From assembly GCF_019059575.1 (NCBI RefSeq), contig NW_024881531.1:868001-932000 (forward strand): 64,000 nucleotides of DNA, in the 5' to 3' direction. This stretch comes from Amphibalanus amphitrite (Eukaryota; Arthropoda; Thecostraca; Balanomorpha; Balanidae). A program made the position numbers and the translations under genes. Each line of letters opens with the position of its first letter. Position 1 is the first letter of the stretch. The notes under the pieces were generated by a model, which saw nothing but the letters and a program-made list of their open reading frames with translations, ran no database searches and was not told the DNA's origin. This document shows, in pieces, positions 59,601 through 64,000 of this stretch.

Positions 59601-61365
59601 GAACACTGAGGCTGGCTGATACCGGCAACGCATTTAACGCGCACAAGTGCCTTCTTCCGATAGACATTCCCCATGACCATGGTTTCGTCTTAAGGATGAT
59701 GAAGAGAGAAGTAATTTAAAACAAAACAATACATTGTTATTTGAAGCAGCAATGAATCATCGAAAACGAGCATCCGTTGTTGCAACTTGCAAGCTAGTTA
59801 CCTGCTGTAAACAGTCAATAAATAACTATCAAAGGCAATAGAGCTGCAAAATAGACAATGAACAAGCCATGGGAACAAATACGACAACGCAATAACCACG
59901 TGACTCGAGATCACCCGTCTTCCCGACTCGTTCATCTTCGATTTCCAAAGTTCCTTCATCTAATAAGCCATTAGTAAGCCATCCTGTCATTTAGGCAACA
60001 GCTTCTCGCAAAACGAGTTCCATCAATTTCCCAACCCATCACGCGGCTGGCTCTTAGCGCTCCTTCCCGGTGCCATTTTCACTTTTCCATCGCGTTCGCC
60101 CCCTACAGCGGGCTCGCGAGGAGTCTACCCGGTGACGTCATAAAGACGACCCAGTCACGTCATCGACTGGTGTCTGCTCGGGAGACGTTCCCCGGTCCTG
60201 TCCGGCCACTTTTCCTGCCCGTGTCGCAAGCGGAGGCCGCAGCCGGTGCCGGCGGCGGGTGCGATCGACGTGAGGAGGCCGCGAGGAACTAGCGATGAAT
60301 GGTCGCCGGCCTTGGCGGCACCAAACCGGGTCGGTACCAGCCGACGCCTTCCACCTTAGTGCAGTACAGCCGGTAGCGCTGCAACGCATCCATCTGTTCT
60401 TCCTGATCCTGTGCTCTTCTACGACAGAACTTTCTTATAAGCCAGTATCTTTCGTACCTGATGCCCCTCGTAAAACTTCTACGTTACCCTCGCTGTTCTT
60501 ATCCACAGTCCCCAACCGACCAGGAGACCTGAGTACTCGAGACTACCGAGGTCACGTAGGAGAGTGGCCACCGTAGGACTTAACACGGCACATCCTGTTG
60601 GTAGCACGGTGCGGGAATTTCCATAAGGCAGGTGTGGCCAGGTTAACCATATGCCAGTGAGTCAGAAACTCCACGGAATCGGGCCTCTCCCCACGCCTTC
60701 ACTTTATCACGTCATAACGGAAAAGCACCCCCTCGACACGTGACTGTCACAACCAGACCCTCACCAAGATTCCAGGTTTTTTATGCCTCTTGATGTGTGT
60801 TTTCCGATAGCGCAGTCACCACGTGCCCATAACCAGGGCGTCGATTGGATATTCATCGTTACACTTCACTGACGATAACAGCCATTTCCAATTACTCAAC
60901 TGTATCTACGGCAATTATCAAACGCCCGGATAGTTAACGTCTAATCCATGGTAATTAGGCGTCGTTCAAACACCAGCCGCAGCCCGCCTCATGGTACACC
61001 GATGACTAGCTAAACCCACAACTACGCAACGACGCATGCCGGTGACCCCCCCCCCCTCCCCTTCTCCCTGCGCCATGTCAATCGCCGCAGGCATTCTAAT
61101 AACACAGCACGCAACACATTGCGACATGGCACCCCAGTCACTGTGACTTGCATACCACACTCCCTACATGATCGATCCGATCCCAACCCCAAGAGAGGAA
61201 GCAGCGGCCGGACTCACCTTTGGGCATTCCACATGGCGGCTTGGTGCGGAACGAATCCAGAAAGTCCAGGTCAAACTTGCGCGCCGGTGGAAAGGTCAGC
61301 GCGACGTGGCCCCAGGCGATTGGGGTCAGCGCGAGTAGCGCCAGCGGGCACAGCCAGCGGGTCAT
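18345..61365 (-). CDS. Single-pass membrane protein: BIM1/X325-like copper domain, EGF-like, split DOMON, DOMON, SEA (15 coding exons, 1,213 aa)
   Basis: Coding exons in order: 61365-61218, 45231-45161, 43793-43696, 31525-31395, 29543-29446, 28809-28680, 28438-27794, 26549-26262, 25977-25723, 25438-24831, 24465-24324, 21339-21102, 20764-20571, 20194-20010, 18755-18345. All have GT-AG borders and matching phases and total 3,642 nt. Residues 1-19 are a signal peptide ending AWG, so the mature protein starts at His20 ([10 protein letters not shown]). The first domain (20-149) has Cys45, 120, 123 and 143, a WHLGYPH motif (His67, His72) and CADVD (Asp145, Asp147), as in BIM1/X325 copper proteins. 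Then: a four-Cys EGF-like module (150-182), a six-Cys EGF (183-225), DOMON 1 (about 245-295 and 540-621), DOMON 2 (about 720-870), SEA-like (about 890-1015), transmembrane helix (1037-1060) and a Tyr-containing tail (1078-1213). Domain names come from motif reading, and function is inferred: surface copper, redox or glycan binding. No gene symbol recognised. Confidence 0.88.
21340..24323 (-). other. Intron 11 of the BIM1-like/DOMON gene
   Basis: A 3-kb intron containing the candidate alternative last exon (23081-23196). Around it lies GC-rich sequence with CAGA repeats (23240-23275) and further GC-rich DNA at 24050-24180. The part 21440-22900 is AT-rich and shows no recognisable element. Confidence 0.55.
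23081..23196 (-). CDS. Alternative last exon of the BIM1-like/DOMON gene: short hydrophobic C-terminus
   Basis: Located between coding exons 11 (24465-24324) and 12 (21339-21102). It follows a good pyrimidine-rich acceptor (TTTGTCTCTATGTTACAG) and accepts exon 11 in the right phase. It then reads 37 residues to a TAG: a hydrophilic stretch [20 protein letters not shown], then the hydrophobic segment [15 protein letters not shown] and a final RR. The product (909 aa) would keep the copper-like, EGF and DOMON domains but lose SEA, the transmembrane helix and the tail. The C-terminus resembles a GPI-attachment signal or a minimal transmembrane anchor; the final RR is unusual for GPI. A candidate AATAAA lies at 21941-21936 on the minus strand. 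Confidence 0.55.
26274..26505. repeat. Coding minisatellite (GGCTCC/GGCTCG-type), exon 8
   Basis: On the + strand a degenerate hexanucleotide array of GGCTCC, GGCTCG and TCGTGT units. On the minus strand it encodes the EPEPEHEP repeats. The array in exon 7 at 27968-28200 has the same unit. Such arrays are expected to vary in length between individuals. Confidence 0.85.
26550..27793 (-). other. Intron 7 of the BIM1-like/DOMON gene
   Basis: A 1.24-kb intron, AT-rich through 26600-27400 with no recognisable gene. Near the exon 7 donor it becomes GC-rich (27580-27780) and contains CTTTATAAAA at 27621-27630 on the + strand, discussed as a weak promoter candidate. Confidence 0.5.
27968..28200. repeat. 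Coding minisatellite (GGCTCC-type), exon 7
   Basis: A second GGCTCC/GGCTCG array, encoding [16 protein letters not shown] repeats on the minus strand. The matching unit in two neighbouring exons suggests the exons or the array were duplicated. Confidence 0.85.
29544..31394 (-). other. Intron 4 of the BIM1-like/DOMON gene
   Basis: About 1.85 kb. It begins with five GTCAG units at 29559-29582, has a GC-rich segment at 30380-30620 whose overlapping ORFs resemble nothing I know, and is otherwise unremarkable. The neighbouring introns 28439-28679 and 28810-29445 also hold no recognisable feature. Confidence 0.5.
31500..31760. repeat. Tandem repeats copying the start of coding exon 4 with its acceptor
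   Basis: The segment GGTCACCGTCTGCTCCTGGG plus CACTGCCGGAGGT (start of exon 4 and its acceptor on the minus strand, about 31504-31536) recurs at about 31579-31612 and, with small changes, at about 31686-31718. The copies are separated by AGAGGTCA-type short repeats. Only the copy at 31504-31536 joins an open exon. Confidence 0.8.
32089..32344 (+). repeat. 5' LTR of the BEL/Pao element
   Basis: 256 bp beginning TGTCGCCGCCGTTACGAAAG and ending CCGGGCCGGATCGAT. It matches 38482-38737 base for base. The exact edges are uncertain by a few bases because the LTR does not end with the usual CA. If the LTR is trimmed by two bases at the left and one at the right, 5-bp flanks TGTTG appear on both sides as a possible target duplication. 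Confidence 0.92.
32483..38281 (+). CDS. Gag-Pol polyprotein of BEL/Pao retrotransposon (1,932 aa)
   Basis: One frame encodes the whole replication machinery. Approximate regions: N-terminal charged coiled coil (130-210), DUF1759-type gag (310-465), CX2CX4HX4C zinc knuckle (571-584), retroviral-type aspartic protease with DSG at 656-658, reverse transcriptase with YMDD at 1077-1080, the Pao-type (A17) and RNase H-like region (about 1140-1400), integrase zinc-binding HHCC (about 1570-1615), integrase core with Asp1642, Asp1704 and Glu1754, and a C-terminal DUF5641-like region. This order is characteristic of BEL/Pao elements. The start ATG lies 138 bp after the LTR. I see no stop, frameshift or lost catalytic residue. 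Confidence 0.95.
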   Translation: METAEKKLRARKKGAFTRLCNTAETIIASNGSRTQLQGLLERIGEALDNVAEANDAYIRGLEDDNEDIRISERYMEEVEERYKSIGDKITSYLMARKSDAPSEASSRRAGSSIRSQASITSNRSTASKEAQINARLKRLQAQQLERRTQEERALEEATRKVRLAEEEARRKMRLAEARDAAELAAKEADLRQAAEDELQWERINDFDGEAENQRHQQSSVIEMNDEGAAAPTDGPVTECLTAQKPDQPTSTMANQQDQAEEHAPKERQVQNLNPRRTASATSWISEVANKPQDMTSAGQYPPGGHHRSVPQIKLPMFSGKATEWPQWIGLFKTLIHDQQCLSDAEKLAHLQSSVTGLAKQTVEGMLYDGALYPVALETLMERFGKEQDIVNANLSAVFCTPPMKELDPTALERFHAVVRCAVKVLENMGFEGDLNSTENLRRVVLKLPNELKREWGRQIVEMEPKRPGLRDFDSWLSQQVRIVTALPAKPTDYDRTTRYKSDRYKSLLRTPSAPATLTTAPEASIKSARPPHEQDAPHCSCGESHELSVCPSFLQLSKGERAKFIGESARCFLCLKLGHRSRHCPSVETCEEENCRGRHHRLLHGSSRVFPSKTDGSTRRTVAATTPRKDEMTLLQIVPVRVHGDNTYVDTFAILDSGAQTSLCTDRLAEKLQLTGEVRPLSLNNVEGSGPQRMAMKTSVKLTALAEDSETRSVTVNEVWTVPRLNVPVPQLSSSARSKWLHLNGLDIADVGADQVEVLLGANVTEAILQKEVRVGKAGQPVAIKTHFGWALTGSIASLTPTDQHHVMHIHRSTSQEDELNELLQNWWKTDSFGTSHDLKKETSHEDRRAIRILEDTTRLQDDGHFECGLLWKKDEVSLPENRIGALRRLERTEKSLRSNPDKAKGYKQVIDSYVSLGHARKLGQDEAAKANPKRWYLPHHAVFNQNKPGKIRVVFDASAEFHGTSLNEELLTGPDLLQELPAILMRFREKSVAIVGDIDQMFHQVRIQQSDRPALSFLWRDLECGRPPDTYEMNVAIFGAKCSPAIASYALRKVIESQVEVGLNKHSASDIAKQFYMDDYVASAESPKSAADLLHTVTKLVSTGGFTLRKWTSNSREVMESVQPTDRARSELDAFTPLSPERVLGLIWDTEQDTIGLNVPKKRNLPTTKRGILKAIAAVYDPLGLVSPFMLQAKLLMQGLWRQQLTWDSQLDEQDLHRWRCWQEEANILSQLRISRCYTALDGPVKRSELHVFSDASEAAFGAAGYLRQIDATGAIQCALVMSRTRVAPLKQLTVVRLELQGAVLATRLAESITSALSMSIDSVYFWTDSQVVLGYIQNESRRFHTFVANRVAEIRDKSDPEQWRHVPGPLNPADDCSRGLEASALTPDSRWFRGPSFLYDDETEWPKYESHSHPTQETDPEVKVVASVSVRVKKVGLLVDPARFSSWTRYKRVVAWLFRFAYNYVAKRRPQYSHWSVTGRLSTEELCAAESHILKRSQQESFTEEMDDISQGRPVSTKSALAQLAPALDENGVLRVGGRLSKSDLPTSTKHPIILPRLHDVTRLIAISYHRKVIHAGVEHTMNELRQKFWLPKARSTLRSLIHSCSVCKRRRARPQAPLMAGLPSARFDCKHAFSSVGLDFCGPVYVRSRRSRQKRYILLVTCLASRAVHLEMTSSLDTDSFLLAFRRFIARRGRPTHVFSDNGKNLLRGEREIREALQKWNKAHIHDALAQQDITWHFNPPAAPHMGGSWESLISSVKRALKVVVGNSLVTEEVLHTVLTEVEHILNSRPITHVSSDAGDAEALTPNHILLGRNCPSLPPGVFSDKDLSMKRRWRHSQQIADHFWRRWTREYLPTLIGRQKWTKDTRNIQIGDVVLVAESNVPRGRWPLARVAKVFPGSDGRVRSVELNTPSGTYVRPVVRLCVLEESE
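38467..38479 (+). other. Polypurine tract of the BEL/Pao element
   Basis: Eleven G residues followed by AG, two bases before the 3' LTR. In LTR retrotransposons such a tract primes plus-strand DNA synthesis. Confidence 0.8.
38482..38737 (+). repeat. 3' LTR of the BEL/Pao element
   Basis: Base-for-base match to the 5' LTR. Its last 30 bases include ATTGTTGTAACGACAACAAT, and the same motif recurs in the flank at 38748-38767, outside the element. Confidence 0.92.
40472..40826 (-). mobile_element. tRNA-derived SINE
   Basis: Read on the minus strand it begins GGTCCCGTAGCTCAGTTGG, with an A box at 40819-40808. A B box (GGGTTCGAAGCGC) lies at 40753-40741. A tRNA-unrelated body follows, and the element ends in an A-rich tail at 40485-40473. 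The spacing and A/B boxes fit a tRNA-derived SINE. The 3' end cannot pair with the 5' GGTCCCG as a tRNA acceptor stem, so it is not a working tRNA gene. TAGAACC occurs in both flanks but not directly at the 5' edge. Confidence 0.75.
42358..43541. mobile_element. Non-autonomous DNA transposon, ~30-bp TIRs (family 1)
   Basis: The left end GTAGGGGAGAGTGGGGAAAG continues ATGCCCAGGG; the right end is its inverted copy with one mismatch. Inside, near both ends, the motif GGGCATCTTACCCC or its variants recurs in both orientations, for example near 42548-42605 and 43125-43175. No ORF encodes a transposase. I could not define a target-site duplication or a superfamily. Confidence 0.75.
43794..45160 (-). 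other. Intron 2 of the BIM1-like/DOMON gene with long purine repeat
   Basis: A 1.37-kb intron whose main feature is the GA/GGGAGA tract at 44562-44850. A run of G residues lies at 44453-44466. Long ORFs across the tract on both strands are repeats, not genes. Confidence 0.6.
44562..44850. repeat. (GA)n / (GGGAGA)n purine microsatellite
   Basis: About 290 bases of almost pure purine: GA dinucleotides, then AGAGG variants, then a regular GGGAGA hexamer array (44711-44830). On the transcribed strand of the minus gene it is a long pyrimidine tract. Confidence 0.95.
45161..45231 (-). other. Second coding exon of the BIM1-like/DOMON gene (71 nt), carrying the second His motif
   Basis: This exon is too short for ORF-based detection. 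It was found because the flanking exons (ending phase 1, starting phase 0) required a missing piece. Acceptor TTGTTTCAG and donor GTGAGA frame 23 codons reading [20 protein letters not shown] then PHQ. The phases fit on both sides exactly and the peptide continues naturally into [13 protein letters not shown]. Confidence 0.85.
50012..50076. repeat. Short minisatellite, unit about GTGGACGCTCGACG
   Basis: Four to five imperfect copies of a 13-15 bp unit (GTGGACGCTCGACG and variants). Confidence 0.8.
56283..56314. repeat. Perfect 32-bp palindrome
   Basis: The left arm ATCGACGCCCATCGAC is followed directly by its reverse complement, without a spacer. Neighbouring sequence contains further partial copies of CGCCCATCGACG. 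Confidence 0.9.
58190..59184. mobile_element. Non-autonomous DNA transposon, ~22-bp TIRs (family 2)
   Basis: The left end GGTAGGGTGGGGCAAAGCGC continues CC; the right end is its inverted copy with one mismatch (CACTCTACC). Internal motifs of the type GGGCGTTTTGCCCC and GGGCGTATTACCCC recur in both orientations (about 58377-58435 and 58763-58820). No transposase ORF. The layout is like that of 42358-43541 but the sequence differs. Confidence 0.75.
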
Positions 61366-61398
61366 GGCGGGAGGTGTGGAGAGGGCCCTCAGGCCGAG
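61218..61398 (-). other. First coding exon of the BIM1-like/DOMON gene: start codon, signal peptide and N-terminal His
   Basis: The exon opens after the acceptor CTCTGTTGCAG at 61399, so at least one 5' UTR exon lies further upstream (above 61398 or beyond the window). Translation starts at 61365 in a good context (CCCGCCATGA). The signal peptide [19 protein letters not shown] ends with A-x-G before His20. The exon ends in phase 1 with donor GTGAGT. Confidence 0.88.
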
Positions 61399-64000
61399 CT
61401 GCAACAGAGAGGGGGCGAGAGGTTAGCGCGAGATCCTTGTGGAGGTGACGAGGCACACTAAGCCGAGGGAGGGGGCTAGAGGGAAGACTGGAAGGGGTGA
61501 TGGTTGGGCGGTGGCGTGGATGAGGGTGAAGGGAGGGTTGGAGGGTAGAATGGTGTTCCAATACGGGAAAGGAGGGGGCTGCAAGAAGGGGAAAGGAGGG
61601 GGCCACAGGGGGGGGGGAGAATAGATTACGGCTGCGGGGCGCGATAGGGTTGACGGGGGACAGGGGTCGTGGAAGGGGAGCCAGTCACGATCCTGCAGCC
61701 TGGACAGGCAGCTGCGGTGGTCAGGTCTGGACAAACCCTGAGTCACAGGGGGCGAGGGGCGAACCGCCCCAGGGATCGATACATTTTCAACAAAGGGAGT
61801 GAGCTCGTCATGAACTGTCACCAGCCGTTCAGCCGAGTTCGTGATGCGTGACAATATCGTGATTCAACAGTAAAAATACGCAATAAAAATAGCACAAACG
61901 AAATGCGTGCGATTCACTTTTTATACGCAGAGTTTTCCATTTTTATTTCGACGGGTCGATTGAGTCAGGGACGTGCATGCAAATCCACGATATCTCAGGC
62001 GAATTGTGATAAATATCGGTCATTACATCGTCTCTAATGGCTTTTGATTGGTGGCCGAACAAAACACGTCATAATTCATTCAGTCACGATAGCCTTCCAA
62101 AATATGCATCCAAAGCAGTTGAAGCAATTTGCCGTCACATGACCTTTGACCTGCTGAACAAAACAGAGTATTAAGCCAGATTCAATACAGCAAAACCCCT
62201 TCTAGATGAGGCATTCTCAGAATTAAGCATTAACTATGAATATCGCAGAAACGTTTACGCTGTGGACTTTCAAGCAAAAGGTACGTTTTAACTTGGGTAA
62301 CAGGGAACAAATTTATATCGCATCGAAAGTGACAGTCCAACGTTTGTAGGCTTGTGTCAGTCTGCAACTGGAGCCAAAGCAGCATGAATTTAGTCTCAGT
62401 GAAAGCAAGGCTACGATTGCGGTCTTTCCTAATTAAAGAAAGTAGCAATGGCCAATGGCATTGGCCATTCCAATTTCACCGACCAAAAGATGAACGTTGG
62501 ACATTCAGAAACATTTGGGACATTTGGGGCGTGCTTCATAGATAACAGATTGAACATGGTATTCGTGGGGCAACTAATTGCATCATCAATTTAAACTAGC
62601 TGCGCTATTATCGTTTACGGTTCAATAACCACTTTACCGTGACATATTCACAATGACGCAACAGAATCCGCGTCGGAGCAGCTTCCACAATGATCGATAG
62701 AATGACGGTCTCGCCACAGCTCTTTATCGGCCCAGCCAACCACTACACATGGGGCAGACATTATTTCGCACATGGCCAGACACATCGAATTGAGGCATAT
62801 CGTGTTCATCATTTTTGTCAACAGAAGATGTCATTGTCACCTCTATCGATTACACCCGGTCATTCGGCCAATTTGGAACTCTCGACGGGGGTGGCCTCTT
62901 TTTTTGGACGTCCATTCAGGTCAATCAATAGCCGGGCAAGAGGTAATGGAAAGCCAATAGACGTCGCACAAGAGCCCAAGCCGTTCAGACCAGGAAGTGA
63001 GCGGTAACTGAGCCCCTAATCGATAAGTAATCGAGCTTGGATCAAGCTATTGACGTTGCATTTCTGTGCTGCTGATTTCTAGTCAAATAATGTCATTAGT
63101 GAAAGTAATAAGGATATCAAAGTAAAATATCCCCTGACAACTCGCATTTGTTATAACGAGGCTGAGGTATGTTTATTGTTTGCAGCTTTTCAAAACCAGA
63201 AGGAAATACTTCAAGCAAATTGCATTGATATGATGGCTGATTTTGTAACTGAAGTGACGCACTAAGTCAAACACTACTCCGGACCCCACCAACCATAACA
63301 GCAAGCCTCGCATCCCCAGTCCCCGCCCTCCCGTGCCACAGGTCTCCACCCCTCTCCCTCCTCCCATCCCCATGCACTTAGCTCATATCGTCATCATACA
63401 AATCAATCGCAGTGCCATCGAGCCAAAGCCGTCTGTGTCGGGACCGACCAGGCGCACCGATACATGAGCTTCCATAATGCACACGTCGCCTCCGATTACA
63501 GGTCCCATACCGCCCGCGGCGGCGGTGAGGGGGAGAGGGGAGGGGAGGGGAGGGGAGGGCGGCGACCGAGCGGCCTGTATGCATTCCCAGGGGGAGGCTC
63601 GTCGTCTCATCGTTGATCAATAATGGCGGCATTATGCCAGGCAAAACACCACTCAGACACTCGTTAAACATGGAGCAGAGCCGAATGAGGCTCGTTTTGG
63701 ATGATACACAGGTAGCTGCGGCCGGAAAATGTGGTCACTTGTGGTAACTGGAAATCGCCGATCCGTGTGATCCATGAAAAATGTCTCGGACAAGTGAGAT
63801 CAAATAAAACCACTTCTCAAACGGACAGGAATGATATTAACAACAATAACTAGTATGGGAAACTCACCGATAAGGGGAGTGGGAAACTCGTCCACTCAGA
63901 GAACAAGCAATGATCCAAGTAAACAGGTAAGGAGTATAAGTATGTACGAGATTGACAGACGATGTGTCCCAAGAATGCCGCGATCACAAGTCTATTGTCT
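61399..64000. other. Region upstream of the first coding exon of the minus-strand gene
   Basis: The acceptor at 61399 implies that this stretch begins as intron and may contain or precede a 5' UTR exon. There are G-rich runs (61540-61620) and a GGGGA repeat (63529-63559). I see no recognisable coding exon or promoter. Confidence 0.4.

Larger units (their letters stand above)
45232..61217 (-). other. Intron 1 of the BIM1-like/DOMON gene (16 kb)
   Basis: Long first coding intron with mixed GC content. Listed items inside are the minisatellite 50012-50076, the 32-bp palindrome 56283-56314 and the transposon 58190-59184. Short ORFs on both strands show no recognisable domain, splice structure or codon bias like that of the neighbouring exons. 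I see no gene nested in it. Confidence 0.55.

Noticed and set aside
61218-61365. AA10/AA15 lytic polysaccharide monooxygenase
   Set aside because: An N-terminal His is present, but the domain is only about 130 residues, lacks the HG start typical of AA15, and carries the PPCG, WHLGYPH and CADVD pattern that fits BIM1/X325 better. Activity on polysaccharide should not be assumed.

Overview
This window looks like nuclear DNA of an arthropod, most likely a crustacean. Genes are broken by many spliceosomal introns with GT-AG borders. Exons are GC-rich with strong third-position GC, while introns are AT-richer and full of transposons. There are CCTAA-type (arthropod telomere-like) tracts and a BEL/Pao retrotransposon. 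A barnacle would fit the codon bias, but that is a guess. Nothing suggests a prokaryote.

Layout. (1) 52-4274, + strand: the 3' half of HIBCH, 3-hydroxyisobutyryl-CoA hydrolase of mitochondrial valine breakdown, in five exons; the 5' part lies outside the window. (2) 4275-8178: intergenic DNA with a pair of MITEs. (3) 8800-16628, + strand: a complete RBM5/RBM10-type splicing regulator in thirteen exons (891 aa), with a candidate 21-nt in-frame microexon inside RRM1. (4) 18345-61365, - strand, convergent with RBM5/10: one 43-kb gene of fifteen coding exons. All exon phases match and the sum is exactly 1,214 codons including the stop (1,213 aa).

The minus-strand gene is the main result. It encodes a type I membrane protein. 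Signal-peptide cleavage would leave an N-terminal histidine on a small cysteine-containing domain resembling fungal BIM1/X325 copper-binding proteins. This is followed by EGF-like modules, a DOMON domain split by about 230 residues of Glu-Pro-rich and basic linker, a second DOMON, a SEA-like domain, a transmembrane helix and a 136-residue cytoplasmic tail. A phase-compatible alternative last exon (23081-23196) would instead end the protein after DOMON 2 with a short hydrophobic C-terminus, giving a second way of membrane attachment and dropping the SEA domain and tail. A membrane-bound copper site joined to DOMON (haem or sugar binding) domains suggests a cell-surface redox, copper-handling or glycan-binding protein; this is inference.

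Introns of this gene host most of the mobile DNA: an intact BEL/Pao element with identical 256-bp LTRs (32089-38737, antisense to the gene), a tRNA-derived SINE (40472-40826), two non-autonomous terminal-inverted-repeat elements (42358-43541 and 58190-59184) and several simple repeats. HIBCH intron 2 carries a tandem pair of about 690-bp repeats rich in CACGTG. The three genes share no obvious pathway; the window is a normal eukaryotic gene neighbourhood with one unusual gene.
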